This document shows positions 16,897 through 26,515 of a DNA stretch of 64,000 nt, in pieces. The translations under genes and the position numbers were made by a program. Source of the DNA: Octadecabacter antarcticus 307 (GTDB lineage: Bacteria; Pseudomonadota; Alphaproteobacteria; Rhodobacterales; Rhodobacteraceae); contig NC_020911.1 of the NCBI RefSeq assembly GCF_000155675.2, forward strand, positions 4,206,501 through 4,270,500, in the 5' to 3' direction. Under the pieces are notes generated by a model. That model saw nothing but the letters and a program-made list of their open reading frames with translations, had not been told where the DNA came from and searched no databases. Position 1 is the stretch's first letter. Each line of letters starts with the position of its first letter.

Positions 16897-17258
16897 AGCC
16901 TTATGTATAAAGCGCACCGATAATATAGCTGATCTTTTCCGCCCATGTGAACCACAATGTGGTATGGCACAGTCAATCGTCATTCACGCACGAACCAAGA
17001 AACGCGCAGAGGTCGCAAGGCAGCACAAAGCCGCCGTGAAGGCTGCTGCGATACGCGACGACCTCGCCATAGACCGTGCACTACCGTTGCGACTGAACGC
17101 GCACCAATATGGTTGTCGGAGCACGCCGAACTTAGAACAAGTCTTCGGATCCGTCACATTTATGACGTTTTATCAGCACAGAGATCAGCGAAACTAAAGG
17201 GGGCGATGCCAGAGAAAAAGGCCGCGCTAGAGCACGTCTTTTTCCACGGCATCATAGG
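16897..17258. other. intergenic region with a doubtful small ORF
   Basis: About 360 bp. A 77-codon frame at 16964-17197 begins MAQSIVIHARTKKRAEVARQ, which is lysine/alanine rich and unlike anything I recognise. Its later part looks like non-coding sequence. I would not annotate it as a gene without homologues. Confidence 0.3.
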
Positions 17259-18309
17259 GGCTTTGTTGCACAAATCGGTTGAGGGATTCATATTTTGAAT
17301 CCAGTGTGGTAGCTGACTTGCATGAGCAAACCCACAGAGCCGACCTACAAGACCACGAACTGGACTGCCTACAATGAGGCGTTGAAGCGCCGCGGATCAC
17401 TGATGATCTGGTTCGATCCTGAGATGACTTGGGGCGCCACACCTTCCGGCAAGCGGGGCCGATCGCGGACGTTCAGCGACACCGCGATCCAGACTTGCCT
17501 GACCATGAAAGTGCTGTTCGGAATGGCCCTCCGCCAGACGGCAGGCTTTGTTGAAGGCCTGCTGCGTTTGACGGGGCTCGACTGGGCAGTGCCTGACTTC
17601 AGCACCATCTGCCGACGTCAAAAGACGCTCGCGGTCAACATTCCGTATCGCGGCTCAAAGGGTCCATTACACCTCCTGATCGATAGCACTGGGATCAAGG
17701 TCGAGGGGGAAGGTGAGTGGAATGCACGCAAGCATGGCGGTAAAAAAACGGCGTGTCTGGCGCAAGATCCATCTTGGGATCGACGAGCAAACGTTGAAGG
17801 TTCGAGCAGTTGAGGTCACCGGCAGCAACATCGGAGACCCGCCGATGCTGCCCGAGCTACTCAATCAGATCCCGTGCGATCAACAGATCGGCAGCGTCAC
17901 TGCAGACGGAGCATACGACACGCGCAGATGCCACGATGCTATCGCGGACCGTGGAGCGGCTGCGGTCATCCCTCCGAGCAGAAACGCCCAGCCATGGAAG
18001 CCAAGCACCGCTGGCGCCATCGCCCGGAACGATGCGCTCCGCGCCCCGAAGTATCTGGGCCGGGCATTGTGGCGGAACTGGAGTGGTTATCACCGCAGAA
18101 GTCGCGTCGAGACAAAGATGCATTGCCTGAAATTGCTGGGTCAGCGGCTCATGGCGCGGGACTTTGACCGTCAGGTCGCAGAGGTTCAGGAGCGTATAGC
18201 TGTCTTGAATGGCTACACTGCGCTTGGCGTTCCTGTCACAAAAGCCGTGAGGTGAATCCGCTTGGGGAAAGGGGAGCCCCGTCGATCAGCCGATTTGTGC
18301 AACAGAGTC
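17259..18309 (+). mobile_element. IS5-family insertion sequence
   Basis: About 1051 bp with terminal repeats GGCTTTGTTGCACAAATCGG at the left and its near-complement (GACTCTGTTGCACAAATCGG) at the right. One transposase gene on the plus strand. I see no target duplication. No hairpin element is inside this IS. Confidence 0.85.
17322..18255 (+). pseudogene. IS5-family transposase with a frameshift at an A7 run
   Basis: The N-terminal frame has TNWTAYNEALKRRGSLMIWF, GRSRTFSDTAIQTCLTMK and LIDSTGIKVEGEGEW (first Asp). The C-terminal frame has RKIHLGIDEQTLKVRAVEV, TADGAYDTRRCHDA (second Asp) and YHRRSRVETKMHCLKLLG (Glu). The frames meet at AAAAAAA, 17742-17748. With six A the protein would read KHGGKKRRVWRKIH straight through. 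Either a disabling +1 insertion, or an intact gene that depends on polymerase slippage on the A run; both fit. Otherwise full length. Confidence 0.8.
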
Positions 18310-18559
18310 CTTCAACGCTGCCTGCTATGACACAGGACAACAGCTCGTCTTTAGCAACGCAATGTTGCCGCCACCTAATGCGCAGGACGATCATGCCTTG
18401 CCATCTACCTTCGGGCACTGTCGTTTTTCAACGCACAAGGCAACAAGGTGACGCCACCAACTTTCCTGATATTTTTGGCCGCCGCAATCTCAGCAGCCTT
18501 TCCACCCTATCTGGGGCCAATGACGATTGAAGTCGAACACGACAGCTGCGGTGCAAAGT
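18310..18559. other. region between IS5 and IS3, no gene recognised
   Basis: About 250 bp with short frames in all phases (for example one ending FGHCRFSTHKATR). These may be scraps of a host gene broken by the IS, but I could not rebuild it across the IS5 copy. Confidence 0.3.
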
Positions 18560-18626
18560 GACCTGCCCCCCGAAACCTCCTTCACTTTGATGCAGAATTT
18601 GCTCAACCTTTCAAAGGAGCAAACAA

Positions 18627-18864
18627 ATGCGAAAGAGCCGTTTTACTGAGGCGCAGATTATTCATTGTCCAGCAGGGTATTGCGCAGCAATGTCCCGAGA
18701 GGGGGATGATTAAGGAGCAGGAAGCTGGAATGCCAACTGTAGAGATGTGCCGCAGGCATGGCCTTAGTCTTACGTCGTTTTACAAGTTTAAATCCAAGTA
18801 CGGCGGTATGAATGTGTCTGAGACCCATCACCTTAGATCGCTGGAAGATGAGAACGCCAAGCTT
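18627..18864 (+). pseudogene. IS3-family orfA fragment with a hairpin insertion
   Basis: MRKSRFTEAQII, then a 40-bp hairpin element, then GMIKEQEAGMPTVEMCRRHG, SLTSFYKFKSKYGGM and LRSLEDENAKLK. This is the helix-turn-helix and leucine-zipper part of IS3 OrfA. Removing the element restores AQIIGMIKEQ. ATG 18627 follows AAAGGAGC. Truncated at the 3' end. Confidence 0.8.
18663..18702 (+). repeat. hairpin insertion element, copy 10 (IS3 orfA)
   Basis: Head CATTGTCCAGCAG after TATT, tail GAGAGG. Stem GGTATTGC/GCAATGTCC with a small internal loop, apical loop GCA. Net 40 bp between AQII and GMIKEQ. Confidence 0.9.
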
Positions 18865-18973
18865 AAGTGTCCACAATTCGTGCACTTTTATTCTATGATC
18901 TCATCAGGTGGATTCTTGATAAGGGTGACCGCAGATGAAACCACGAGCACCAAAAAGGTGATAAGCATCGTTT

Positions 18974-19471
18974 TCATATCAGCTTGGGGTCGCTCGGACT
19001 GGCCCGCAAATATTCGAGCATCGTTCCGACACTGTCTCGCTTGCGGGCTTCCAGCTCAAGAAATTCGATAGCCGCCACTTCATGCTTCGTGAGGAAAGAC
19101 AGCCGCGACTTGTCCATTTCAGGGCCCATTTCTTCCAGCGCGCGAAACTCCGGCATATAGTCGGGAAAAGACGCCTGCATATCTGCAATAAATCGATCCC
19201 AATCAGGCGCCTCATCCTTGATGTCTTCAAGCCCGATATCGTGCAATTCCTTGTCTGTCCTCGGGGTCAGGCGGTATCGTTGCAACAGCGGTAAAACCGC
19301 ATTGGCCGCGTGGCGTTCGACCCGCGCCATCAGTTCCATCTTGTAGGTCCGGTCCGGGTCCGAATACTGGCGTGACACCGCCCGAAAATAGGCCTCACCC
19401 ATGATCTCTTCCTCGTAATACAGCAGGAGGGTGTCGAGGTATTTTTGTGAAGGGGTCATCTCAGGCATCAT
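18974..19471 (-). CDS. ferritin-like helical protein, unknown function
   Basis: 165 residues, almost all helical, with LLLYYEEEIMGEAYFRAVSR and LMARVERHAANAV. Spaced acidic and His residues (EEEIMGE, ERH) suggest a ferritin-like di-iron fold, but I cannot confirm the full ligand set. Its start overlaps the stop of the TMADH-like gene (ATGA), so it is the last gene of the seven-gene amine operon and may act with that flavoenzyme. Confidence 0.6.
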   Translation of the reverse strand: MMPEMTPSQKYLDTLLLYYEEEIMGEAYFRAVSRQYSDPDRTYKMELMARVERHAANAVLPLLQRYRLTPRTDKELHDIGLEDIKDEAPDWDRFIADMQASFPDYMPEFRALEEMGPEMDKSRLSFLTKHEVAAIEFLELEARKRDSVGTMLEYLRASPSDPKLI

Positions 19472-21579
19472 TTCACCAATTGCGGTTCAAGGGCTTTCTG
19501 CTGGCGAGCGGGTTTGACAAGGCTCACGTCCACTTTGTCGTGCGGCATCGGTAGGTCCGGATCTGTCGGGTTGTCCATTTCACGCGCATAGCGATGCCCT
19601 GCAAAAACTGCCGCTGCAATGATCGCAGGCGCCTCACAGTCGCCGATGCGTTTAAGACTGAATGGCAAATTTTCGGCCTGTCCATCCGCCTTGGCCAAAA
19701 GGCCCGCGTACAAATCGTCATTGGTCCGTCGTTGGCTGACCATGACCACGGATTGCACAGGGATCACCTTGGGCGTTTCAGTATAAACGCATTCAAGCAT
19801 GGCCTGTGCGCCGTCGAAATGCTCCAGATTGTGCGACATGATCAGTTTGATCCCCAAGCGCATAAGATGCGTGCGCACCCGCCATTGTTCAGATGTCATC
19901 GCGGTCCACGGCGAAACATTGTCGCTGGGCATCGCCATTGTGACGTCGATCCCTGCAAGGTGAAGTTTTTCAGCGATCACGCCGCCCATGTAGTAGCCAT
20001 CGCAATCATATAGCAGCGTCGGACCATCCGGCAGTTTGCCGTCCATGATATCGTCGGGCGTCAAAACCTGCACGCCGCTGCCGTCTTCCACAATTGCGCC
20101 ATAGGCCGCGCCATCAAATCGGTCACTTCGCCATGTTGCACCAGTTGCGAGAGCCACATGGTCTGCACCCACGTCGAACACATCCTGTGCAGTCAGGCGG
20201 CTTTCGCGGAAAATCTCAACATTGGGCATCACCAGAAGTTGCTGTTCGCGGTAGTCGCGCACGCGGATGTATTCGCTCATCCCTGGCAGGTTGGCTTCGC
20301 GGGTTACGCGCCCACCAAGGGTATCAGTCGCTTCCGCCAACATCACATGATAGCCTCGATTGCCCAAAGACCGTGCCGCCTCAAGTCCGGCGGGGCCTGC
20401 GCCGACCACCAGCACTGTCGCGTCGGACCCTTTTGACGGGATCACTTCGGGGTTCCAGCCCTTGCGCCATTCCTCCCCCATTGTCGGGTTCTGTGTACAG
20501 CGGATCGGCACCGCAAGGCTGTCGCCGGAATAACAAATGTTACAGCCGATACATTCGCGGATGTCATCGCTGCGGCCCTCATCGATCTTGTTGGGCAGAT
20601 AAGGATCGGCAATTGACGGACGCGCGGCCCCGATCAGATCGGTCACGCCGCGTTTGATCTGGCTGGCCATCGTATCGGGCGACGTAAAGCGGCCCACTGT
20701 AACCACGGGTTTGGTTGTAACGGATTTTACGAAATCCATGTAGGGTTCCAGCGCGGCCTCTTTGGTAAAACGTGACACGCCCATCTCAAGCGAATAATCC
20801 GCGATGTTGATGTCCCACAAGTCGGGGTATTCGGCCAAAAGCGCCAGCATTTCGCGGCGTTCGCCGTGTACCGGCTTGCCGTCTTCTTCTTCGTATTCGT
20901 CCGCTGCAAAGCGGACAGCAACAGCACATCTGTCGCCGACCGCGTCTTTGGTTTCTTCGATCAGCTCACGTACCAAACGGGTGCGGTTTTCCAGCGATCC
21001 ACCGTATTCATCGCTTCGAGTATTGACGCGCGGGTCAAGGAAGTTGGCCAGCAGGTAGCCGTGCGTTGCATAGACATAGACGATGTCGAACCCCGCATCG
21101 CGCGCGCGCAGGGCAGCCTTTCGGTGCCAGCGGCGCAGATCGCGAATGTCGTTCTTGTCCATCGCGCGGGTTTGAAAAGGGTGGCCCACACTGTTGGGTA
21201 GGCTGGCCACGTCCATAGCTGTTAACCGCGTCGACAAGTTGGCGGACCGCACACCGCCAAACCATAGTTCCGCGCCCGCAAGCGCGCCATATTCGTGCAC
21301 CCCCTCTGTCATCAGTTGATGGGCGGAAATATCACTGTCGTCCCAAAGAGACGCGGAGATATGCAGCGAGTCGTCGGATGCAGGATGGATCGAGCAATAT
21401 TCAGTATTGATCACGCCCCAGCCACCCATCGCCTTGACCTTGCGCATTTGCGCCAGCGTGCGCGGGCGTTGCCAGCCCATGCCGGTACAGTGCGGCACCT
21501 GATAGAACCTGTTTTTTGTTGTGACCGGCCCGATCTGGAGCGGTTCAAACAAAATATCGTGGTTGGGGTTTCTGGTCAT
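19468..21579 (-). CDS. trimethylamine-dehydrogenase-type iron-sulfur flavoprotein
   Basis: 703 residues. The N-terminal Old Yellow Enzyme barrel has HDILFEPLQIGPVTTKNRFY, NTEYCSI and GFDIVYVYATHGYLLANFL with the active-site Tyr and His. CIGCNICYSGD plus a later Cys bind the 4Fe-4S cluster. A second half VLVVGAGPAGLEAARSLGNRG is the ADP/FAD-binding domain. Architecture and long stretches match trimethylamine, dimethylamine and N-methylproline dehydrogenases/demethylases. Predicted job: oxidative demethylation of a methylated amine brought in by the adjacent transporter. The exact substrate is open. Confidence 0.85.
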   Translation of the reverse strand: MTRNPNHDILFEPLQIGPVTTKNRFYQVPHCTGMGWQRPRTLAQMRKVKAMGGWGVINTEYCSIHPASDDSLHISASLWDDSDISAHQLMTEGVHEYGALAGAELWFGGVRSANLSTRLTAMDVASLPNSVGHPFQTRAMDKNDIRDLRRWHRKAALRARDAGFDIVYVYATHGYLLANFLDPRVNTRSDEYGGSLENRTRLVRELIEETKDAVGDRCAVAVRFAADEYEEEDGKPVHGERREMLALLAEYPDLWDINIADYSLEMGVSRFTKEAALEPYMDFVKSVTTKPVVTVGRFTSPDTMASQIKRGVTDLIGAARPSIADPYLPNKIDEGRSDDIRECIGCNICYSGDSLAVPIRCTQNPTMGEEWRKGWNPEVIPSKGSDATVLVVGAGPAGLEAARSLGNRGYHVMLAEATDTLGGRVTREANLPGMSEYIRVRDYREQQLLVMPNVEIFRESRLTAQDVFDVGADHVALATGATWRSDRFDGAAYGAIVEDGSGVQVLTPDDIMDGKLPDGPTLLYDCDGYYMGGVIAEKLHLAGIDVTMAMPSDNVSPWTAMTSEQWRVRTHLMRLGIKLIMSHNLEHFDGAQAMLECVYTETPKVIPVQSVVMVSQRRTNDDLYAGLLAKADGQAENLPFSLKRIGDCEAPAIIAAAVFAGHRYAREMDNPTDPDLPMPHDKVDVSLVKPARQQKALEPQLVK

Positions 21580-21591
21580 CGTCGCTCCAAT

Positions 21592-22251
21592 TCAGGTGGC
21601 AATCTCGGGTGGTGTGAAACGGTTTGGAAAGGTGGCGGCAAGATAACTGCGCATCTGACGCTTGGCGTCATCACGGGTCGTGTCGCCAGGATAAATCAGC
21701 ATCGTGAGGGATAGACCGTCAAACAGCGATTCCATTATCGTGGCCACATCCGTCGTGTTCACATGCGGAAAGTCACCGCTGTTCTTTAGATCATTCAGAA
21801 GGGCCAGCAAGCAATCGTAACGCGCATCATCAATATCACCACCGATACGGCGGTAGGCCGCGCGGCTTGTGCTGTCACCATAAAATGCAAACCAGACCGC
21901 CTGTTTCTTGCGGCTGCCTACCTTGGGGTGAAAATGCGCATCCACAATCGCAAGAATTTTCTCTTCGGCGCTTAGACCCTTGCCCTCGATCGCCTTTCGC
22001 CACATCTCCTGATCCTCCAATGCAAGATGCAGCAGGGTTTCTTCAAACAGTTTCTGTTTGCTTTCGAAGTGAAAGTTCACCAAGCCCAATGAAAGACCCG
22101 CAATACTGGTCACCGTTGTCATTGTGGTGCCGGGGATGCCATATTTGGCAATGGACGTGATTGTGGCGTCGATCAGCTGCCGCTTTCGCTCCTGTTTAGA
22201 ACGCGTCCGAGGCGTCTTTTCGCTTTTTTGTTTGTCTGCTTCAGTGGCCAT
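21592..22251 (-). CDS. TetR-family regulator, BetI-like
   Basis: 219 residues. The N-terminal helix-turn-helix reads ERKRQLIDATITSIAKYGIPG, TTMTTVTSIAGLSLGLVNFHF and KQKLFEET, very close to BetI. The C-terminal ligand domain includes FHPKVGSRKKQAVWFAFYGD. It lies inside the amine operon, between the transporter ATPase and the TMADH-like gene, so it most likely represses this locus and senses a betaine, choline-like compound or amine. A matching palindrome lies in the divergent promoter at 26392-26409. Confidence 0.85.
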   Translation of the reverse strand: MATEADKQKSEKTPRTRSKQERKRQLIDATITSIAKYGIPGTTMTTVTSIAGLSLGLVNFHFESKQKLFEETLLHLALEDQEMWRKAIEGKGLSAEEKILAIVDAHFHPKVGSRKKQAVWFAFYGDSTSRAAYRRIGGDIDDARYDCLLALLNDLKNSGDFPHVNTTDVATIMESLFDGLSLTMLIYPGDTTRDDAKRQMRSYLAATFPNRFTPPEIAT

Positions 22252-22291
22252 TTTTTGCTCACTTTCTTTACTAGTAGCGTTAATTTCAGGC

Positions 22292-23371
22292 TCAGTCCGT
22301 TAATACAACGACCGCATCCTCGTTCCAACTCAACCAGACCTGACCGCCCGCGCCACTTTCCACATCGCGCATCCGTTGCGCGTTCTGCGCAGACACCGCA
22401 ATGGGCCGATCCAGACCTTCCAGACGCACAAAATAATGGCTCCGCTCACCCAGATAAGCCGCCGACTGCATTTGCCCGCGAACATGGGGCCCATTCTTTG
22501 GTTTTGCGCTGGTCAGCCGGATTTTTTCGGGCCGGATTGCAATTTGCACCTTCGTTCCATCCGGTTGTTGGGCTTTATCCCGCGCAAGGCTCAGCTTGCC
22601 CAAACCTTCCGCGTCCACTATCGCGCCGGACGTTCCATTCAGATGCAGCGTCGCGTCAAAAAAATTCATATTGCCGATAAAGCTGGCGACCTTGCGGGTT
22701 GATGGCGCTTCATAAAGTCCCTCTGGCGTGTCCACTTGTAAGACCCGTCCATCCGCCATCACCGCGATACGGTCCGACAGAGTCAGCGCTTCTTCCTGAT
22801 CATGGGTCACAAAGACAAACGTAATGCCAACCGAGCGTTGCAAATCGCGCAGTTCCAGTTGCATTTGTTCGCGCAACTGTTTGTCCAACGCCCCCAGCGG
22901 TTCATCCAGCAACAGCACTTTAGGCTTGAGGATCAAAGCGCGCGCCAGCGCGACACGCTGCAGCTGCCCCCCCGACAACTCGTTGGAACGCCGCGTGCCA
23001 TAGCCCGGCAAGGCAATCTGATCGAGCATCTCATCGACCATTCTGTCCATCTCTGCGCGCGACTTCTTCAGACGGCGCAATCCATACGCAATGTTGTCTC
23101 GTACATTCAAATGTGGAAAAATGGCATAGTTCTGAAACACCATATTGATGGGGCGGTGATGGGGAGCGACATCTCTCATTTTCTGGCCATCGATGACAAT
23201 TTCGCCTTTCGTCAGACCCTCAAAGCCAGCAATCATCCGCAGCAACGTCGATTTGCCAGACCCAGACGCGCCAAGTAACGAAAAGAACTCGCCCTGCCCT
23301 ATCTCCAGTGAAACATCGCGTATCGCCTTAACCCGACCAAAAGATTTGCTAACATTCTGGATTGAGATCAT
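22292..23371 (-). CDS. ABC transporter ATPase, spermidine/putrescine type
   Basis: 359 residues. Walker A GASGSGKST, Q-loop VFQNYAIF, signature LSGGQLQRVALARAL, Walker B VLLLDEPLGALD and H-loop VTHDQEEAL are all intact. The C-terminal TOBE-like domain (IAIRPEKIRL) marks the PotA/UgpC subgroup. It energises uptake by the two permeases upstream; start overlaps the permease stop by ATGA. Confidence 0.9.
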   Translation of the reverse strand: MISIQNVSKSFGRVKAIRDVSLEIGQGEFFSLLGASGSGKSTLLRMIAGFEGLTKGEIVIDGQKMRDVAPHHRPINMVFQNYAIFPHLNVRDNIAYGLRRLKKSRAEMDRMVDEMLDQIALPGYGTRRSNELSGGQLQRVALARALILKPKVLLLDEPLGALDKQLREQMQLELRDLQRSVGITFVFVTHDQEEALTLSDRIAVMADGRVLQVDTPEGLYEAPSTRKVASFIGNMNFFDATLHLNGTSGAIVDAEGLGKLSLARDKAQQPDGTKVQIAIRPEKIRLTSAKPKNGPHVRGQMQSAAYLGERSHYFVRLEGLDRPIAVSAQNAQRMRDVESGAGGQVWLSWNEDAVVVLTD

Positions 23372-24189
23372 TTGAGGTCCTTGGATTGCAGGCCCGTAGG
23401 CGTTGCACCGATTTGGCCCAGTTTAAGGCTCGCAAAGATCAGCAAAAAACTGAACGCCAAGATGAGCGTTGCCAACGCCAGCAACGAAGGGAAGTCAGAC
23501 GGAAACCGCAATTGGCCCCAAATATACATCGGCAGCGTAATCTCTGGGCCACTTAGGAAAAAAGCCATAAAGAATTCATCGAACGAGATCGTAAAGGTCA
23601 TCAGCAGGCAAGCCAGAATGCCGGGGCGGACGTTTGGGAACGTCACGCGCCAGAATGTCCACCACGGGTTTTCCCCAAGGTCAGCCGAGGCTTCTTCGAT
23701 CGAGCGGTTGAACCCTTCGAAACGGGGCAGAAGCACCGCAATGGCATAGGGAAGGCAGATCACCATGTGACCCGCCGTGACCGTACTAAGCGACAGCGTC
23801 ATGCCCAGCTGGTTAGCCAGAGACAGTAGCGCGACACCAAAGATGATACCAGGCACCACCAATGGCAGCATCATGAACCCGACGATGGGTCTCTTGCCCG
23901 GCATCCGGTAGCGCGCAATAGCCATCGCAGCCGGAACGGCCAGAAGCGTTGACAGCAACGAAACAAAAATGCCGACTTTGACACTGTTGAAAAAAGCGCG
24001 CTGCAATGCTGGACGGTCGAAGAGATCCCTGTACCAATCTAAGGTGAACCCTTCGAGAGGGAATTTTACAAAGACACCTGAATTAAACGAAAAGATCGGA
24101 ATGAAAATGATCGGCAGATACAAGAAGATCGCAAAGATGATCGCATAGAGCGTCAGTAAATAATTATTGTCCCTAAATAATTTTCTCAT
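23368..24189 (-). CDS. ABC transporter permease, PotC type
   Basis: 273 residues with about six membrane helices. The EAA-like loop EEASADLGENPWWTFWRVTFPNVRPG is the ATPase contact. Pairs with the permease encoded immediately before it (4-bp gap). In the family these two form the channel for polyamine-like cations. Confidence 0.9.
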   Translation of the reverse strand: MRKLFRDNNYLLTLYAIIFAIFLYLPIIFIPIFSFNSGVFVKFPLEGFTLDWYRDLFDRPALQRAFFNSVKVGIFVSLLSTLLAVPAAMAIARYRMPGKRPIVGFMMLPLVVPGIIFGVALLSLANQLGMTLSLSTVTAGHMVICLPYAIAVLLPRFEGFNRSIEEASADLGENPWWTFWRVTFPNVRPGILACLLMTFTISFDEFFMAFFLSGPEITLPMYIWGQLRFPSDFPSLLALATLILAFSFLLIFASLKLGQIGATPTGLQSKDLK

Positions 24190-24193
24190 GCCG

Positions 24194-25117
24194 TCACCTC
24201 CGGATCAGTCGACTAAGGCCAAAGAACACCAATCCAGCCATAGCGATGGCAAAGATCATCACAACCGACAATGCGGCACCAGCGGGCCAATTATTCATTG
24301 CACCGAAATTGGCCTGAATCAGGTTTCCGACCATCATGCCATCGGGCCCACCGACCATCAGCGGCGTGATGTAGTCGCCAACTGTTGGAATGAACATCAT
24401 GAAAAATCCGGCAAGAACGCCGGGCAGCGATAGCGGAAAGGTGATCCGCCAGAACCGCCGAGCTGGGCTGTCACCCAGATCCGCTGCCGCCTCTAGATAG
24501 GATTTGTCGATCTTTTCGAGGCTTAGATATATCGGCAGGATTGCAAAGGCCGCCCAAGAATGAGCCAGAACCAACGTCACGGCTGTTTGACTGTAAAGCA
24601 GCGCCGAGATAGGTTCATCAATAATCCCGACCCACATAAGCGCGGTGTTCAGGACACCCTCGTGGCCCAGCACAACTTTCCAGGCAAAGACCCGCAAAAG
24701 ATAGCTGGTCCAGAACGGCAGCGTCATGATGATCATCCACATCACCTTGTTGCGTTTGACGCAAAAAGCCACGTAATACGCCATCGGATAACAAACGATG
24801 ATCGTGAAAACTGTGGCATATGTTGCCACCGTCAGCGACCGAAAGATCAGCACGCGGTAAATCGGCTCTTGGGTCATCTTGATGTAATTGCCCGCTGAAA
24901 GGGTGGTATCGACGTCGTAACCCGATACCGACCACAGGCTCATCGTAAACATCGTTATCAGCGGCACAGAAATTGCCACCAACATCAACATCAGGGCGGG
25001 TGACAACAAAAGGTAGCCGCGCAATACGGTTCTGCGGTGGAGCACGCGCGCCACCGCCCCGACAAACCCGACAATCGGACCCGCTCCGGGGTCATTTCGC
25101 CGCGCAAGGCTCGTCAT
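24194..25117 (-). CDS. ABC transporter permease, PotB type
   Basis: 307 residues, about six membrane helices. YLEAAADLGDSPARRFWRIT followed by FPLSLPG is the EAA motif. A longer N-terminus than PotC-type partners is usual. It follows the binding-protein gene by 38 bp in the same operon. Confidence 0.9.
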   Translation of the reverse strand: MTSLARRNDPGAGPIVGFVGAVARVLHRRTVLRGYLLLSPALMLMLVAISVPLITMFTMSLWSVSGYDVDTTLSAGNYIKMTQEPIYRVLIFRSLTVATYATVFTIIVCYPMAYYVAFCVKRNKVMWMIIMTLPFWTSYLLRVFAWKVVLGHEGVLNTALMWVGIIDEPISALLYSQTAVTLVLAHSWAAFAILPIYLSLEKIDKSYLEAAADLGDSPARRFWRITFPLSLPGVLAGFFMMFIPTVGDYITPLMVGGPDGMMVGNLIQANFGAMNNWPAGAALSVVMIFAIAMAGLVFFGLSRLIRR

Positions 25118-25155
25118 TTGCGCACCGCAATGCAGATTTCAAGTGATCGCACTAT

Positions 25156-26277
25156 CTAGAACCCCAGCTTGATTTTTTCCCAGGTCTCGGTCATTCGTCT
25201 GTCCCACTCCGCCGTCTGCGGAGTGCCGAAATGCCCAGCGTCAAGCACGTCGGCAGGATTGCGTGCAAGACCAAGATTCTTGAGCTCGTCGTCAGAGAAA
25301 CTGTCGAACGCTTTGCGGTTCACGCCGCCATAGCCGTAATAGCGCATATTAAAAACGGCTGCGGACTCGCTGATCAGCGAATCCAGCACATCGTAGGCAC
25401 TGTCGAGCTTCGGAGCCTCCGCGTGCAGCATCATCCCACACACCCACGTCAACGCACCTTCCTTGGGCTGCGCGAAGGCAATCGGCACATCCTGTGCCTG
25501 CAACGTCACCACGGATGAATTCCAAGCCATCGACGCGACGATTTCGCCTGCCGCAAGCGCGGTATCCAGCGATGTGGTGTCGTCGGTGTACATGCGAATG
25601 AGAGGACGCTGTTCGCGCAGGACGGCCGAAATTCTCTCGAACGCCGCATCGGTATGAATTTCATCAAACGCCACACCCGCCTTGATCGCAGCACACCACC
25701 ACACGTCACCGCCAGCACCCAGACTGCCCAGTTTCCCAGCATAGCGCGGATCCCACAGCATATCCCAGCTTTCCTCTCCCTCCAGTTCGAAAAGGTCGGT
25801 ACGATACGCGACAGACGTCTGGCCCCACTCGAATGGTACAAGCCAAGGCTTACCGTCTTGCATATTAAATGGCAGATCATAAAGATCGGGTATCACATCA
25901 CCCCAATTCGACAGGCGCGATGTATCTACTGGTTGGAACAGACCGGTGCTGGCCCAGCGCGGAACATCTGTCATGCAGGGATGGGCAATATCAGCCACAA
26001 AACCGGAACTCAGCTTGTTGATCGCCTCCTCTACCGATCCGTACGTCGAAAAGTTTGGCAATTCGCCATGCTTTTCAACGTATTCCTCAAAGTAGTCGGG
26101 GATATCGAAACCGCCCCATGTAAAATAGGTCGCATGATCCTCGGCCGCGGCACGTGATCGGCTTGGAAGTAGCGGCATCGCGACGGTGACAAGGCCTACG
26201 GACATTAGCGATTTATTGAAGGCTCGGCGGCTCATCGTTCCTTCGCGCAGTGCGCCAAGTTGATCAAGTACATCCAT
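25156..26277 (-). CDS. ABC transporter substrate-binding protein, PotD type
   Basis: 373 residues. The N-terminus carries a twin-arginine-like signal (MSRRAFNKSLMSVGLVTVAM). The mature part begins DHATYFTWGGFDIPDYFEEY and shows the extracellular solute-binding family 1 layout (TYGSVEEAINKL, VPFEWGQTSVAYRTDLF, MYTDDTTSLDTALAAGEI). First gene of the minus-strand operon. ATG 26277 has GGGAG about 12 nt upstream; the in-frame ATG at MSRRAF is an alternative. Confidence 0.85.
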   Translation of the reverse strand: MDVLDQLGALREGTMSRRAFNKSLMSVGLVTVAMPLLPSRSRAAAEDHATYFTWGGFDIPDYFEEYVEKHGELPNFSTYGSVEEAINKLSSGFVADIAHPCMTDVPRWASTGLFQPVDTSRLSNWGDVIPDLYDLPFNMQDGKPWLVPFEWGQTSVAYRTDLFELEGEESWDMLWDPRYAGKLGSLGAGGDVWWCAAIKAGVAFDEIHTDAAFERISAVLREQRPLIRMYTDDTTSLDTALAAGEIVASMAWNSSVVTLQAQDVPIAFAQPKEGALTWVCGMMLHAEAPKLDSAYDVLDSLISESAAVFNMRYYGYGGVNRKAFDSFSDDELKNLGLARNPADVLDAGHFGTPQTAEWDRRMTETWEKIKLGF

Positions 26278-26391
26278 GCTTTGTAAACTCCCATTGCGCG
26301 CCCCAATATGCGCCCACATTTATAAAAATGCCTGATAAACAAAGACTTATAAAATATTCTTGCGTGCGTTTGGGTGCGCGTCAGGAACCTT

Positions 26392-26409
26392 ATTGAACGT
26401 CCATTCAAT
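26392..26409. promoter_or_regulatory. putative BetI-type operator in the divergent promoter
   Basis: ATTGAACGTCCATTCAAT is an inverted repeat (ATTGAA-N6-TTCAAT). It sits between the divergent transporter operon and the amine oxidase operon. Half-sites ATTGAACG resemble known BetI boxes. The nearby TetR protein is BetI-like, so it is the natural candidate to bind here. Confidence 0.6.
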
Positions 26410-26515
26410 CAATGGCTTGTAATTTGCGATGAGTCAAGTCATGAGTTAAGCAAGATATTATTGCACGGTGGGTCACGTGTAATTTGGGATTTTTTAATCG
26501 AGAAAGACGAGAAAT

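Larger units (their letters stand above)
18560..18864 (+). mobile_element. IS3-family left-end fragment
   Basis: Begins near TGACCTGCCCCC, a common IS3-group end, and holds the start of orfA. The homology stops inside orfA at DENAKLK, so the rest of orfA, all of orfB and the right end are gone. Confidence 0.7.

Noticed and set aside
16964..17197. 77-codon ORF after the SH3 gene
   Set aside because: No ribosome site of note, no recognisable motif, second half looks non-coding.
24049..24056. GAGAGGG-like string in the permease gene at 24050, a CCTCTC string at 25607 and CCCTCTC at 1143
   Set aside because: They lie in conserved coding sequence (for example FPLEGF in the permease) and have no CAYTGCCCGGCAG head or stem nearby.
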